Shown: positions 44,273-54,900 of the stretch, piece after piece | Position numbering within the stretch: the first letter of the stretch is position 1 | Layout of the letters: every line of letters starts with the position of its first letter | NCBI RefSeq assembly: GCF_005116505.1 | Contig: NZ_SWBR01000004.1 | Span: 248,001 to 312,000 of the forward strand | Direction of reading: 5' to 3' | From: Pedobacter polaris | GTDB lineage: Bacteria; Bacteroidota; Bacteroidia; Sphingobacteriales; Sphingobacteriaceae | DNA: 64,000 nucleotides | Notes under the pieces: model-generated | Told to the model about the DNA's origin: nothing | Databases searched by the model: none | The model's input: the letters and a program-made list of their open reading frames with translations, nothing else | Translations under genes and position numbers: made by a program

Positions 44273-45367
44273 ATGATGAACCTCAAAAAGACTTTAGTAC
44301 TCCTTTTAATTCTTGCAGGAATAGGAAAGGGGAATGCACAGCAATCAAAAACCGATGTTGCCTCTGGTAAGAAATGGACAGCTGCACAAGCAAATATTTG
44401 GTATGCACAGCAGCAATGGATAGTAGGTGCCAACTTTCTTCCCAGCACAGCCATAAATCAGCTAGAAATGTGGCAGGCAGACACCTTTGATCCCCAAACC
44501 ATAGCGCAGGAGTTGGGATGGGCCTCAAAAATTGGCCTAAATACCATGAGGGTCTACCTGCACAGCTTAGCATGGAAGCAAGATCCCGAAGGATTTAAAA
44601 AACGAATGGATGAATACCTGCGTATTGCCGATAAACAAGGTATTAAGACCATTTTTGTATTTTTTGATGATTGCTGGAATAAAGAGGGAAAACCAGGAAA
44701 ACAGCCTGCACCAAAGCCGGGTATTCACAATTCGGGCTGGGTACAGGACCCAGGGCAACCAATGTCTGGTGATTCTAAGTTTTTTCCTGAGCTTGAAAAA
44801 TACGTGAAAGATGTGATGGTCCGTTTTGGCAAGGATAAACGCATTTTACTATGGGATCTTTACAATGAACCCGGTAACTCTAACAAGGGAAATGAGTCGC
44901 TTCCACTGCTAAAGCATGTATTTTCTTGGGCAAGGGCTGCAAACCCCGAACAACCCATTAGCTCTGGAATTTGGAAATGGGATTTGCAAGAACTAAATGC
45001 CTTTCAGATCGAAAACTCTGATGTGATTACTTATCATGATTATGAAGAGCCAGCATGGCATTTGAGAGTAATTCAAATGCTAAAAACACATGGACGACCT
45101 TTAATATGCACAGAATACATGGCCAGGGCACGTAACAGCAGATTTTCTAATATCTTACCGATGCTCAAAAAAGAAAATGTCGCTGCAATTAACTGGGGCT
45201 TGGTTGCCGGAAAATCCAATACCATTTATGCTTGGGACACCCCAATACCTACAGGAAAGCAGCCTATAGAATGGTTTCATGATATTTTTAAAGCAGATGG
45301 AACACCGTACCGTCAAGATGAAGTTGACCTCATTAAAGATTTAACCTCAGTAAATAACAAAAAATAG
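44273..45367 (+). CDS. GH5-like (cellulase-fold) exported glycosidase
   Basis: 364 residues, signal peptide MMNLKKTLVLLLILAGIGKG ending near residue 22. TIM-barrel segments: WIVGANFLPSTAINQLEMWQ, LNTMRVYLHSLAW, ILLWDLYNEPGNSN (acid/base Glu in NEP), and RPLICTEYMARARNS (nucleophile Glu). The two Glu residues and spacing fit clan GH-A. The exact family (GH5 or a related group) and substrate are not settled. It is the last gene of the 12-gene run; its stop lies seven bases from the stop of the convergent receiver gene. Confidence 0.82.
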   Translation: MMNLKKTLVLLLILAGIGKGNAQQSKTDVASGKKWTAAQANIWYAQQQWIVGANFLPSTAINQLEMWQADTFDPQTIAQELGWASKIGLNTMRVYLHSLAWKQDPEGFKKRMDEYLRIADKQGIKTIFVFFDDCWNKEGKPGKQPAPKPGIHNSGWVQDPGQPMSGDSKFFPELEKYVKDVMVRFGKDKRILLWDLYNEPGNSNKGNESLPLLKHVFSWARAANPEQPISSGIWKWDLQELNAFQIENSDVITYHDYEEPAWHLRVIQMLKTHGRPLICTEYMARARNSRFSNILPMLKKENVAAINWGLVAGKSNTIYAWDTPIPTGKQPIEWFHDIFKADGTPYRQDEVDLIKDLTSVNNKK

Positions 45368-45374
45368 CATAAAG

Positions 45375-45749
45375 TTATATTACACGATCCTGTTGCAAAC
45401 AGCTTTTTACTTTTTCGATCAGTTCTTCTGTGGCAAAAGGTTTCTCAAGGAAATCATCAAAACAACCAATCAGTTTTTCGTCTGAAAGTATGTTGTACTG
45501 GGTAGATATCAATATAATCTTAATATCGCTATGGTCAGGAGAATTTTTAAGTCTAAAGCAAAGTGCTGAGCCATCACTGTTTTTGAGTGGAATGCTCATG
45601 ATCAATAGGTCAGGCGCATACGCTATGATTTTTTGATCAAGTTGTTCTATCTTATACACTGCCAAAGCCTTCATGTCTTCGAAGTCGAGTACCTCTTTAA
45701 TGGCATCCGCATTGTCTGGATCATTATCCATAATCAATATCTTTTTCAT
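45375..45749 (-). CDS. Atypical response-regulator receiver lacking the phospho-acceptor Asp
   Basis: 124 residues making one receiver domain. The acidic pocket is present (MKKILIMDNDPDNADAI), and so are the Ser of switch strand 4 (IILISTQ) and the Lys (FLEKPF). At the phospho-acceptor strand the sequence is PDLLIMSIPLKN: the expected Asp of LLLD is Ser 52. A phosphorylation-independent or pseudo-receiver role follows if this is not a sequencing error. No output domain is attached. It is isolated from other signalling genes, with the amino-sugar locus convergent to it. Confidence 0.8.
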   Translation of the reverse strand: MKKILIMDNDPDNADAIKEVLDFEDMKALAVYKIEQLDQKIIAYAPDLLIMSIPLKNSDGSALCFRLKNSPDHSDIKIILISTQYNILSDEKLIGCFDDFLEKPFATEELIEKVKSCLQQDRVI

Positions 45750-45962
45750 AAGGTTAGCTTTAGGTAATTGGCAAGCTAGTCATTAATAACCATCAAATTT
45801 CGATTTAATTAAGTTATTAATAATGATAGGCAATCGAGATTGTAAACCATGATTTAGCTGATAGCCTTGGCTATTGGCCTAAATGACCTTGATGTAACAA
45901 TTTAGAAGGAATAATTATATTAAATTTAAGTATTTTTGTAAAAAAAAAGCCTATATTAAGCA

Positions 45963-46370
45963 ATGAGGTTAGCTGGAATTATTTGTTTGTTTACTTTTTT
46001 ATTGTTCCCATTTAACCTAAGGGCCAATTACGGGTGCAATATAGGTAGCTACATCTATCCAAATGCGACAGGGGGGCTAAATCCTTCTGGAGATCCCTAT
46101 TATCATAACAACAGCCCTATTACTATCAGAACCTGGGATGGCGATACAAGATGTGGTATTCGCAACAATAAAATTTATCCAAGAAGTAGTGGAGATGACA
46201 ATTGCCAAGTAGTTGGTGGAAATTGGGGTGTTATTTACTACTTCAATCCCAAGGATAACAATTGTGTGCCCCTTCCATTAGATGATTATGCATGGGTATT
46301 GATTTTGGCTGTTGGAGGAATGGGATATTTTATGCTTAGGAAAAAGTTAATCCTAAATTCTACAGGGTAG
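45963..46370 (+). CDS. Small exported protein with C-terminal membrane anchor, unknown function
   Basis: 135 residues: signal peptide (MRLAGIICLFTFLLFPFNLR), a Cys-containing exported part (four Cys, TIRTWDGDTRCGIRNNKIYP), and a C-terminal hydrophobic helix AWVLILAVGGMGYFML followed by RKK. The ending resembles a sorting or anchor tail of the short Bacteroidota type (hydrophobic helix plus basic residues after PLDDY), as in proteins whose anchor is removed after export. No family is recognised. It is monocistronic. Confidence 0.55.
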   Translation: MRLAGIICLFTFLLFPFNLRANYGCNIGSYIYPNATGGLNPSGDPYYHNNSPITIRTWDGDTRCGIRNNKIYPRSSGDDNCQVVGGNWGVIYYFNPKDNNCVPLPLDDYAWVLILAVGGMGYFMLRKKLILNSTG

Positions 46371-46784
46371 TTTTCTACACCGAAAGCATTAGTATCCTTG
46401 ATTTCATTTGGAAATTATTTGAGGTTTTTAAGCTAGATAACGATCTTCTGAGGCAATTAATCTAGGCTTCATGCTATTAATTAAAGGATGAATATAACGT
46501 TAAAGTTGTGCGGTAGCCTTTCCCTTATGATCCCAATGGTCCTTTATCGTATTTCCGTCTTTGTCAAATAACAGACGCCGAGCATAGCGCTAGCCCTTAA
46601 TTTTTCCATTTTCATCTTTTTCTCCGAGAAAGAGCAGGGTAGGGCGACCTTTATCGTCGGCGTTTGGTTTTAAGAGTTTCACCCAAGGGTAGCATAGGCT
46701 AAAGTTTTTTGGTTATCTGAAACAAATCATGCCCTTGCAGGTTAATAGTTTAGTTAATGAAAGTAAAAGCTAACAGCATTTGTT
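46371..46784. other. Intergenic region holding a gene relic
   Basis: Apart from the minus-strand relic listed separately (46500-46714) nothing recognisable is present. Confidence 0.5.
46500..46714 (-). pseudogene. Relic of a small conserved protein with one internal stop
   Basis: On the minus strand, a frame reads YPWVKLLKPNADDKGRPTLL then FLGEKDENGKIKG, an internal TAG, RYARRLLFDKDGNTIKDHWD, HKGKATAQL and a terminal TAA at 46500. The line is protein-like throughout (charged/aromatic pattern, no bias), apart from the single stop. The upstream side meets a stop at about 46713 without a start codon. It looks like a decayed gene; I do not know its function. Confidence 0.45.
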
Positions 46785-46955
46785 ATGGAAAATGAAAATA
46801 AAAATAGCCAGAATGGATCTGCACAGCCTTCAGAAGGATCGAGTGTACCAAAAGGCCAACCACAAGGTGAAAAGAATGAAGTAAAAGAGGGTAATCCTGC
46901 TCAGCAGCGGCCTAAGTATGGCGCTGATGGTGGCCCAAAATACTTCAACTCGTGA
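46785..46955 (+). CDS. Small hydrophilic, probably disordered protein
   Basis: 56 codons from ATG 46785, rich in Asn, Gln, Ser, Glu, Gly and Pro with no hydrophobic core (MENENKNSQNGSAQPSEGSS ... KYGADGGPKYFNS). It resembles small unstructured proteins of unknown role seen in Bacteroidota. Support is the complete frame and biased, uninterrupted composition; no family match is claimed. Confidence 0.4.
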   Translation: MENENKNSQNGSAQPSEGSSVPKGQPQGEKNEVKEGNPAQQRPKYGADGGPKYFNS

Positions 46956-47089
46956 GGATCAGTTACCTTCGCTCGACGTAGAATAAAGCACTTGGTATTA
47001 CAGAATTACCATGATATAAAACTTCATAAATAAAGAAGAATTAATTAGATGTACTGGGAAAATTGTGCATCTTTTGTTAGCTTAGGCAC

Positions 47090-49063
47090 ATGCGTATTTG
47101 CAACGTGCTCAAACTAATACTGATTTTCTTTTCGACTACAGTCTTTGCTGCTGATCCTGTGATGATATCAGTACCACATGCCTATGAAAATATCGGAAAA
47201 CATGTTAGTATACTGAAAGATCAGCACAACTCATTTACATTGGAACAGGTAATCCGAATGGGAGATGCTGGAAAATTTGTACGTTCTACTGAATCGATAT
47301 TAAACCTTGGTAATTCAACTTCTGCCTTCTGGATCAAAATCAGGTATCAAAATTCGAGCAAGCAAAACGCCTACCTTATAGTAGATGTACCGAATATCGA
47401 TTATATTGATTTTTACACCACAGATGATAAGGGTAAACTAATTCATCAGCATACAGGAACGCTATCTGCGCCAAATCTCAATGTTGTGGCAACGAATCAA
47501 TATATATTTGATCTACCTCAAACTGGTGCCACAGACCAAGGAAGAGACGTTTACCTGAAAGTACGTACTGATAATATTATGTTGTTGGCTTTGAAAATTG
47601 CTGATGCTAAATCCCTTATTTCATCTGGTAATTATAAAGTAGGTTTTGAGTCGGTTTACTCGGGTATTTTAATCATGCTTTTTGTTTTTAATATCTTTCT
47701 CTTCATTAGTGTAAAAGATAGAACATACTTATATTATTCGATATATATAGCCGCCCTATTTATTTATGTGGTACTGTACATACGAGGTCATGGTTACATT
47801 CTTGGGCCTGATTTTCGAAAATTTCTTAACATGTATCCACATGTGTTTGCCAGTTTAGCAACACTCGCGGCATATTTCTTCTCTTGGCAGTTCTTAGGGA
47901 TTAAAGAGCGTGTGCCAAAACTAATTTTGGTTTATAAAGTGATGATAATTTTATGGATTATTTTATTCATCATTGCAATTTTTGGTGGTAAATCCATTTT
48001 GGCAGTACTAGTAAATTACCTTTCGTTTATAAGTTGTATAGTGGCTTGGTATGCCGGATTGTGTGCCTATCGTAAGGGCTTGAAACCCGCTTTATACTAC
48101 CTAATTGCGTGGTTTGCAGTAGGGATTTCCTTTATTATTGCATTGCTGGGTCTTACCGGCGTTATTCCCTATTATGATCTATCCTATGAGGTAGGGCCTA
48201 TTGGGACGACCATAGAAATGTTATTTCTATCATTTGCGCTTGGTGATCGGTTTAACCACATTAGGCAAGAGAAGAAACGAGTTGAAAAAGAAAATTTGAA
48301 ACTGATTCTGTTGCATAATGAAAGATTGGAGTTTGTTGTAGAGGAGCGCACCCAGAAACTATCAAAAGCAAATGCAGAGAAGGATAAGTTGTTTTCTATC
48401 GTTGCCCATGATCTGCGTAGTCCCTTCAATAGTTTGGTTAGCATATTAGAGCTGAATGACAACGATATGCTAGATTTTGAAGAGCTAAAGATGTTGCTTC
48501 AAGAAACGCGGAAAAATGTTGATCAGATTCATCTTACCCTTAATAATTTACTTTATTGGGCGAAAGGACAGATGGAAATGCCGGGTTCAAATCCTGAAAA
48601 CTTTGATTTGGGTGCTATGGCAGAAAAGCTGATATTGGTATACCAACCTCTATCAATAAGCAAGAAGGTTAAGCTAGTAACGGATATCTCTGGTACCTGC
48701 AATGTTTTTGCTGATGTAAATGAAATAAACTTGGTTCTTCGTAACCTGATTGACAATGCCCTAAAATTTAGTCCGCAGAACAGCGTAATCAATATTATGA
48801 TGAAACAGCAGGCTGGAGAAGTGCAGGTGAGTGTGGGCAATGTTACACAAGAAGATATCACCAATAAACTTGAAGCACTGGACTCTCAGGAATTTTTTAG
48901 CACTCCAGGAACAAATAATGAACAAGGCATTGGTTTGGGTCTGCATCTTTGCCGTGAATATATCCATTTAAACGGAGGAGATATGCGAGTTGTTGTAAAA
49001 GACCATCAGATAACCATTTCGTTTTCTTTGCCTGCTTTTGGTGATATGAAAACGATGAGCTAG
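47090..49063 (+). CDS. 7TMR-DISM histidine kinase
   Basis: 657 residues: signal peptide (about 1-20), a 7TMR-DISM extracellular domain (about 25-170, a jelly-roll sugar-binding-like fold), seven transmembrane helices (about 185-385), a coiled linker, then HisKA (FSIVAHDLRSPFNSLVSILE, phospho-His in AHDLR) and HATPase (NLIDNALKFSPQNSVINIM, GIGLGLHLCREYI). It would sense an extracellular ligand, likely a carbohydrate, and phosphorylate an unknown partner; no receiver gene is adjacent. The gene ends 19 bases from the convergent AraC gene. Confidence 0.92.
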   Translation: MRICNVLKLILIFFSTTVFAADPVMISVPHAYENIGKHVSILKDQHNSFTLEQVIRMGDAGKFVRSTESILNLGNSTSAFWIKIRYQNSSKQNAYLIVDVPNIDYIDFYTTDDKGKLIHQHTGTLSAPNLNVVATNQYIFDLPQTGATDQGRDVYLKVRTDNIMLLALKIADAKSLISSGNYKVGFESVYSGILIMLFVFNIFLFISVKDRTYLYYSIYIAALFIYVVLYIRGHGYILGPDFRKFLNMYPHVFASLATLAAYFFSWQFLGIKERVPKLILVYKVMIILWIILFIIAIFGGKSILAVLVNYLSFISCIVAWYAGLCAYRKGLKPALYYLIAWFAVGISFIIALLGLTGVIPYYDLSYEVGPIGTTIEMLFLSFALGDRFNHIRQEKKRVEKENLKLILLHNERLEFVVEERTQKLSKANAEKDKLFSIVAHDLRSPFNSLVSILELNDNDMLDFEELKMLLQETRKNVDQIHLTLNNLLYWAKGQMEMPGSNPENFDLGAMAEKLILVYQPLSISKKVKLVTDISGTCNVFADVNEINLVLRNLIDNALKFSPQNSVINIMMKQQAGEVQVSVGNVTQEDITNKLEALDSQEFFSTPGTNNEQGIGLGLHLCREYIHLNGGDMRVVVKDHQITISFSLPAFGDMKTMS

Positions 49064-49082
49064 TCCCTTGATTGATGAAGTA

Positions 49083-49982
49083 TTAAAGCCTGTAAGCTTT
49101 TGGTGTTAAGCTGGTTTGTTTTTTAAAAAAGTGATTAAAATGTGAGGGTTCTTCAAACCCTAAACTATAGCTTATCTCTGAGATATTCCAGTTTGTATGT
49201 TTTAACAAGGCTATCGCCTCTGTTGTAACTCTTTCTGCAATATGCGATGTTGTTGTTTTACCTGTAGCAGTTTTAATGGCCCTGTTTAGGTGATTGGTAT
49301 GCACATTTAACTTTTCTGCAAAGTCTTTAGCTGAGCGTAAAAAGAATTGCTGATCGCGAGATTCAATTGGGAATTGCCGCTCTAGTAATTCTGTAAAAAC
49401 GGCAGTGATGCGGGCATTTGCATCTGCATGTTTATAAAGTGTTTCTGAAGGTTGCAGTTTCAAAGCACCATGAATCAGCTCTAGGATATAATTTCGGATA
49501 AGGTCGTACTTGAATACGTAATTAGAGTCTAACTCCTGGAGCATTTTCTTGAAAATCAGTTCAAAGGCTTCATCTTGCTGTTGGGTTAGTACATAAGCAG
49601 GTTTTCCATGTACAGCATACATTGGTAGGTCTTTAAGACTGCCGCGAATGTGCTCTGCAAAAAAAGCTTCTTTGAAGATACAAAAATATCCACCATCATC
49701 TTCTGTTAACCGCTCAAAGGTATATGGCACCTGTGGATTGAAAAAAATCAACGTACTTCCATTTACTTCAAGGGTTTTATCTCCATAATGATAAAGGTGC
49801 CGTCCACGCATTAATGTTATTTTATAGAAGTCCCGGCGACTGTACTGTATAGGCGGTCGTCCGGGCAGATAACACTCTTCCATCTTAAAAACATTGAAGT
49901 GACCAAGGTCGTTGTTTACCCCATCGTATTTAAGATTGAATTTATTCATGTAAAAATCTTCTAGTGTTTCTGTTGCTTCCAT
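49083..49982 (-). CDS. AraC-family transcriptional regulator
   Basis: 299 residues: an N-terminal cupin-like sensor (about 20-140, RDFYKITLMRGRHLYHYGDK) and a C-terminal AraC double helix-turn-helix (about 200-299, FAEKLNVHTNHLNRAIKTAT and ISEISYSLGFEEPSHFNHFF). It is co-oriented with the SDR gene 17 bases upstream, so the pair is probably one transcript and AraC regulates the SDR gene. The inducer is unknown. Confidence 0.93.
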   Translation of the reverse strand: MEATETLEDFYMNKFNLKYDGVNNDLGHFNVFKMEECYLPGRPPIQYSRRDFYKITLMRGRHLYHYGDKTLEVNGSTLIFFNPQVPYTFERLTEDDGGYFCIFKEAFFAEHIRGSLKDLPMYAVHGKPAYVLTQQQDEAFELIFKKMLQELDSNYVFKYDLIRNYILELIHGALKLQPSETLYKHADANARITAVFTELLERQFPIESRDQQFFLRSAKDFAEKLNVHTNHLNRAIKTATGKTTTSHIAERVTTEAIALLKHTNWNISEISYSLGFEEPSHFNHFFKKQTSLTPKAYRL

Positions 49983-49999
49983 ATTGTAAATTTAAAACA

Positions 50000-50845
50000 T
50001 TAACTGTCAAATCCTGTAGCCGTTGCAGTTTGCCTGTAAGTTTCCATGTCTTTTTTTATCAATGCTATTTTATTGTCGGCAATTTGATAGGCATCAGCCC
50101 CTAAAAATAAATGTACAGCAGGATCTTTTTCCTGTGCTACAGCGATCATCACATCTGCTGCCTTTTCGGGATCTCCTGGTTGGTTTGCATTAATTTCTTG
50201 CTGATGTGCAGTTTGCATTTCCCTTACATTAACATAGGCATCAATTTCATTTTTAGGCGTTACGATAGAAACTGAATCTAGGAAGTTAGTCCTGAAATAT
50301 CCTGGCATCACCAACGATACGTTGATTCCGAAAGGCTTAACCTCATGGGATAATGACTCTGTAAATCCATGAACTGCAAATTTTGTAGCACAATAGATCC
50401 CGAATGCCGGGAAGCCACCTGAAAAACCCCCGATAGAAGAAATGTTAAAGATATGCCCATTTTGTTGTGACCTTAAATGAGGGAGTGCTTTGCGAATTAC
50501 ATTTAGTGAACCAAATACATTTACGTCGAAATTTGCTCTCGCTTCTTTATCAGATAGTTCTTCTAAGCCGCCCATTAGTCCGTATCCAGCATTATTTACA
50601 ACAACATCAATGCTTCCAAAATGAGCAATGGCCTGATCAATTGCTTTTTGCACATCAGTTTCATCTACGATATTCATACTTAAGGGCAAAAAGTTTGACG
50701 TTTCATTTGCCACTGCTGTTTTCAATGCATCGATTGTTCTAGAAGTAGCGGCAACGTTATAACCTTGAGCTAATAATTTTTTTGCTAGTGTGAGTCCCAA
50801 TCCTTTTGAAGCTCCTGTAATAAACCATGTTTTTCTTGTGTTCAT
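50000..50845 (-). CDS. Short-chain dehydrogenase/reductase
   Basis: 281 residues of a classical SDR: the nucleotide-binding TGASKGLGLTLAKKL (TGxxxGxG), NNAGYGLMGG, the active-site Ser (FNISSIGGFSGG) and YCATKFA (YxxxK). It is an NAD(P)-dependent oxidoreductase; the substrate is unknown. It forms a unit with the AraC gene downstream. MNTRKTW begins the first beta strand directly, so the annotated start is sound. Confidence 0.93.
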   Translation of the reverse strand: MNTRKTWFITGASKGLGLTLAKKLLAQGYNVAATSRTIDALKTAVANETSNFLPLSMNIVDETDVQKAIDQAIAHFGSIDVVVNNAGYGLMGGLEELSDKEARANFDVNVFGSLNVIRKALPHLRSQQNGHIFNISSIGGFSGGFPAFGIYCATKFAVHGFTESLSHEVKPFGINVSLVMPGYFRTNFLDSVSIVTPKNEIDAYVNVREMQTAHQQEINANQPGDPEKAADVMIAVAQEKDPAVHLFLGADAYQIADNKIALIKKDMETYRQTATATGFDS

Positions 50846-51061
50846 AATTGATAAGTTTTATAATACAAATGTGATGGTAATTGAGGGGGCAGTGTTAGTG
50901 AGCTTCAAACAGATAATTGCAAAATTCAAACAACATAAGCGCAAAAAGTATTTATTCTTAATGTATTTCTTGTGAGCAACATTTAAATAGAGGCTTCATT
51001 AAATTTTACTATTTTTAAAATGTTATTTTTTACTCCATATCTCTCTTTAGCCGACCTTGAA

Positions 51062-51634
51062 ATGAAAAAATGCTGTATCCTAATTTTTCTATCACTTTGC
51101 TGTATTAGCTCATTTAATTATGCTCAGCAAGATTTAGCTAAAAATACAAACACCAAATCTTTACACGATGTAGCGTTTAATCATCGACAAATTTATAACA
51201 GCTCTTGTATACCCATGTCTATTGAAATGGTGCTGAAATTTAATAAGCGTATTCCTTCTGATGATTACAGACTTCAAACCAATTGGAAAGAGAAAACCGA
51301 TGGAACTTTTGGAAACTTTGACGGCAAAATCATTTCAGGTTTAAAATTCAAACATCAGTTTAATATCAAAAGAGGTGATGGTTTTCCGTTTGAGAGGTTA
51401 TTCAAAACCATTGATGCTGAATTGGCTGCTGGCAGAAAAGTAATTATCTCGCTTCCTTCTGGCTTTAACTTTTGGCATATGTACGTAATAGACAAGAAAG
51501 TAGATAAAGATTACTTGGCCTATAGTCGCTTTAATAACGATAAAAACCTCGTTATTAAAAAAGATATAAAAAGCTGGATTTTTGGCTGTAAAGGAACTGA
51601 TATCTTAACTTATCAAGTTGCCGCTGGAAAATAA
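51062..51634 (+). CDS. Exported C39-like papain-fold protein
   Basis: 190 residues from ATG 51062 (an upstream in-frame ATG at 51020 adds 14 residues before the signal). Signal peptide MKKCCILIFLSLCCISSFNY, then QIYNSSCIPMSIEMVLKF with the candidate catalytic Cys, FPFERLFKTIDAELAAGRK, and NFWHMYVIDKKVD with the candidate His. The Cys..His order is that of C39-like peptidases (bacteriocin-processing fold without the ABC part). The Asp/Asn third residue may be in SRFNNDKN. The substrate is unknown; no partner is nearby. Confidence 0.65.
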   Translation: MKKCCILIFLSLCCISSFNYAQQDLAKNTNTKSLHDVAFNHRQIYNSSCIPMSIEMVLKFNKRIPSDDYRLQTNWKEKTDGTFGNFDGKIISGLKFKHQFNIKRGDGFPFERLFKTIDAELAAGRKVIISLPSGFNFWHMYVIDKKVDKDYLAYSRFNNDKNLVIKKDIKSWIFGCKGTDILTYQVAAGK

Positions 51635-51941
51635 AAATTAAGGCAGACAAATTTTAATAGACTAAATATTTTCTATCAAACCAAACTGTTTCTCAGCCAT
51701 CAGGACCTAGCAATGGTTGAACAATGTATGTTCTTAGTTTTGGATAGCATACCTGTTAATATCATGTGATTATTAGCTAAAATAGACTTAAAGAAACAGG
51801 TGCACTTTTCATAATTTTATAAAGAATTATCTATTTAAATGAATTGGGATATAGAAGTCTAATCTTTATGTTCAATTCTGCTAAGTTTATCATTTGTTAC
51901 CCAGATTAGTTTATAATAAGGTTATTGCTCAAAGATTTAAT
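51635..51941. other. Intergenic region without recognisable features
   Basis: AT-rich, presumably containing the promoter of the GH127-type gene. No repeat, hairpin or gene was recognised. Confidence 0.4.
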
Positions 51942-54900
51942 ATGAAAATGTACAAAGTATTCTTCCATTTCATCCTGTTTGTTGCTGTTTTGTCTCAGGG
52001 CATTAATACCGTTCAGGCGCAAAATGGAGATCAGATATTAGATGGGATCGGTGAAACGGGAATGATTGCACGTTATGTATTTAACGGAGATGTAAAAGAC
52101 TGGTCTCGGAATAATTTGCATGCCAAATATCAGGGTTCCGAAATCAAATTTGTGAAAGACGATAGGTTTGGAAAGGTTTTGTTGCTCACTGGGGATAACA
52201 ATACTTTTGTTACCATCCCAGGAGAAGCGTTAACAGATGTAGAATCACTAAGCATATCTGGATGGATCTATTTACGGTCAAAGCAAGTTGGTCAACATTT
52301 TTTTGATTTTGGAAAGGATGCTACCAAACACTTTTTTGCTGCGCCTGTGGGCACAAAGTCCCAAAATGGCTACCAAGTATCAATAACAACAGAAAAAGAT
52401 AATAAAAATGGACTGGTTTCTCCGGCCATAGAAATAAATAAATGGGTTCATCTTACCGTAGTGATAGATATACCTTCAAAATCTATGACTGCTTATGTTG
52501 ATGGTAAGCCAGTGGGTGAGGTTAAGGATATTCCATCGGAGCTAACCGCTGTATTCGGCCTTCAACCAAAAGAAAAGCTCTTATATATTGGGAAATCATT
52601 ATTACCTGGAGATCCATATCTGAATGCTATGATTCACGATTTTCGAATTTATCGCATTCCCCTCAGTAAAAGACAAGTTGCTGGGATTTACAACAACTCT
52701 CAAAAAGGCACCAACCAAGGTGTGGTAAATACCACTGCCAAGCGTGAGGATGATCTTCCTTATTTTTCTCCAAACGAAGCACAGCTTTATAATAGATATT
52801 TGGTGCAAGTGGCTAACGTAGAAGTAGAAACAGCAGTAGGAAATTTGCCTCGATTGCCAAGTTATATACAGGGAATTTATCAAAATACAAGGAAAGGCCC
52901 AAAAGTACGTGTAATATGGCCTTCTGCTACTGATAATAATGCTGTTCTTAAACCCGGAAGTTATACCATTACAGGACGTGTGGCAGGTACGAATTTTCAA
53001 CCAAAGGCATTTATCACAGTAAAACCATCCAATAAATCAACTCTACCGGTTGCAAAGCTAATGGCGTTTAATTTGGATCAAGTTTTTCTGAAAACCGATG
53101 CTCATGGCCACGAAACTAAATTTATCGAGAATAGAGATAAGTTTATTAGCACATTAGCTAAAACCGATCCTAACTCCTTTCTTTATATGTTTCGCCATGC
53201 TTTTGGTCAAAAACAACCTGAAGGAGCAAAGCCTTTAGGAGTGTGGGACAGTCAGGAAACCAAATTACGAGGGCATGCTACAGGTCATTACCTTACGGCA
53301 ATAGCGCAAGCTTATGCGGGCACTGGTTATGACAAAGCATTACAAGCCAATTTCTCCAAAAAAATGGAGCAAATGGTAAATACACTTTACGAATTGTCTC
53401 AATTATCCGGAAAGGCTAAAGAAGCAGGTGCCATGCATGTTTCTGATCCTACAGCTGTGCCTTATGGTCCTGGGAAATCCAGTTATGATTCAGATCTTAC
53501 TGATGGAGGCATTCGTACCGATTATTGGAACTGGGGAAAAGGATTCATCAGCGCCTATCCTCCAGATCAATTTATCATGTTAGAAAACGGGGCCAAGTAT
53601 GGGGGACAAAAGAGCCAGATTTGGGCACCATATTATACATTGCATAAGATTTTAGCAGGCTTAATTGATGTATATGAAGTAAGTGGCAATAAAAAAGCGC
53701 TCGAAACAGCCACTGGTATGAGCGATTGGGTGTATGCCCGCTTAAGTAAATTGCCAACGGAGACGCTTATAAAGATGTGGAATACCTACATTGCAGGTGA
53801 GTTTGGAGGTATGAATGAGGCAATGGCCCGTCTTTACCAAATTACGGGTAAACCTAATGCACTCAAAACAGCGCAATTATTTGATAATATCAAAGTGTTT
53901 TATGGCGATACCAAACATTCACATGGACTGGCTAAAAATGTAGATATTTTTCGCGGGTTGCATGCTAATCAGCATATTCCTCAAATTGTAGGGAGTATCG
54001 AAATGTATCGTGCCTCTAATAATCCGGAATATTACAAAGTGGCCGATAACTTCTGGTATAAAATCGTTAATGATTATATGTATAGCATTGGAGGAGTTGC
54101 TGGTGCACGTAATCCTGCAAATGCAGAATGTTTCATTAGTCAGCCAGGAACATTGTATGAAAATGGTTTCTCTTCTGATGGACAGAACGAAACCTGCGCT
54201 ACTTACAATATGCTAAAATTAACCAGTGACCTGTTTTTGTTCGATCAACGGGCAGAGTTAATGGACTATTACGAGCGTGGATTGTACAACCATATCCTTG
54301 CTTCTGTAGCAGAAAATAGCGCTGCCAATACTTATCATGTACCGCTTAGACCAGGATCTATTAAACAATTTGGCAATCCGGATATGACAGGCTTTACGTG
54401 TTGCAATGGTACAGCAATAGAGAGTAGTACCAAGCTGCAAAATTCAATTTACTTTAAAAGTAAAAATAACCAAGCGCTTTATGTTAACCTATATATACCC
54501 TCGACACTAGAATGGACAGAACGCAAAGTAAGGATAGAGCAGACAACAAATTTTCCAAAGGAAGATAATACTCGTTTAACTATTAAAGGTAGTGGAGAAT
54601 TCGAGCTCAATGTGCGTGTACCTGGTTGGGCTACCAAAGGGTTCTTTGTAAAGATAAACGGTGTAACACAAAAACTTCAAGCTAAGCCAGGCACTTACCT
54701 AAAAATAAGCCGCAAATGGAAAGATGGAGATGTTATAGAATTGAAAATGCCATTCCAATTTCACTTGGATCCCGTTATGGATCAGCAGAACATAGCCAGT
54801 CTGTTTTATGGGCCGATATTGCTTGCAGCCCAGGAACCAGAAGCAAGAAAGGAGTGGCGTAAAGTAACCTTAGATGTCGGAGATATAAGTAAAACAATTC

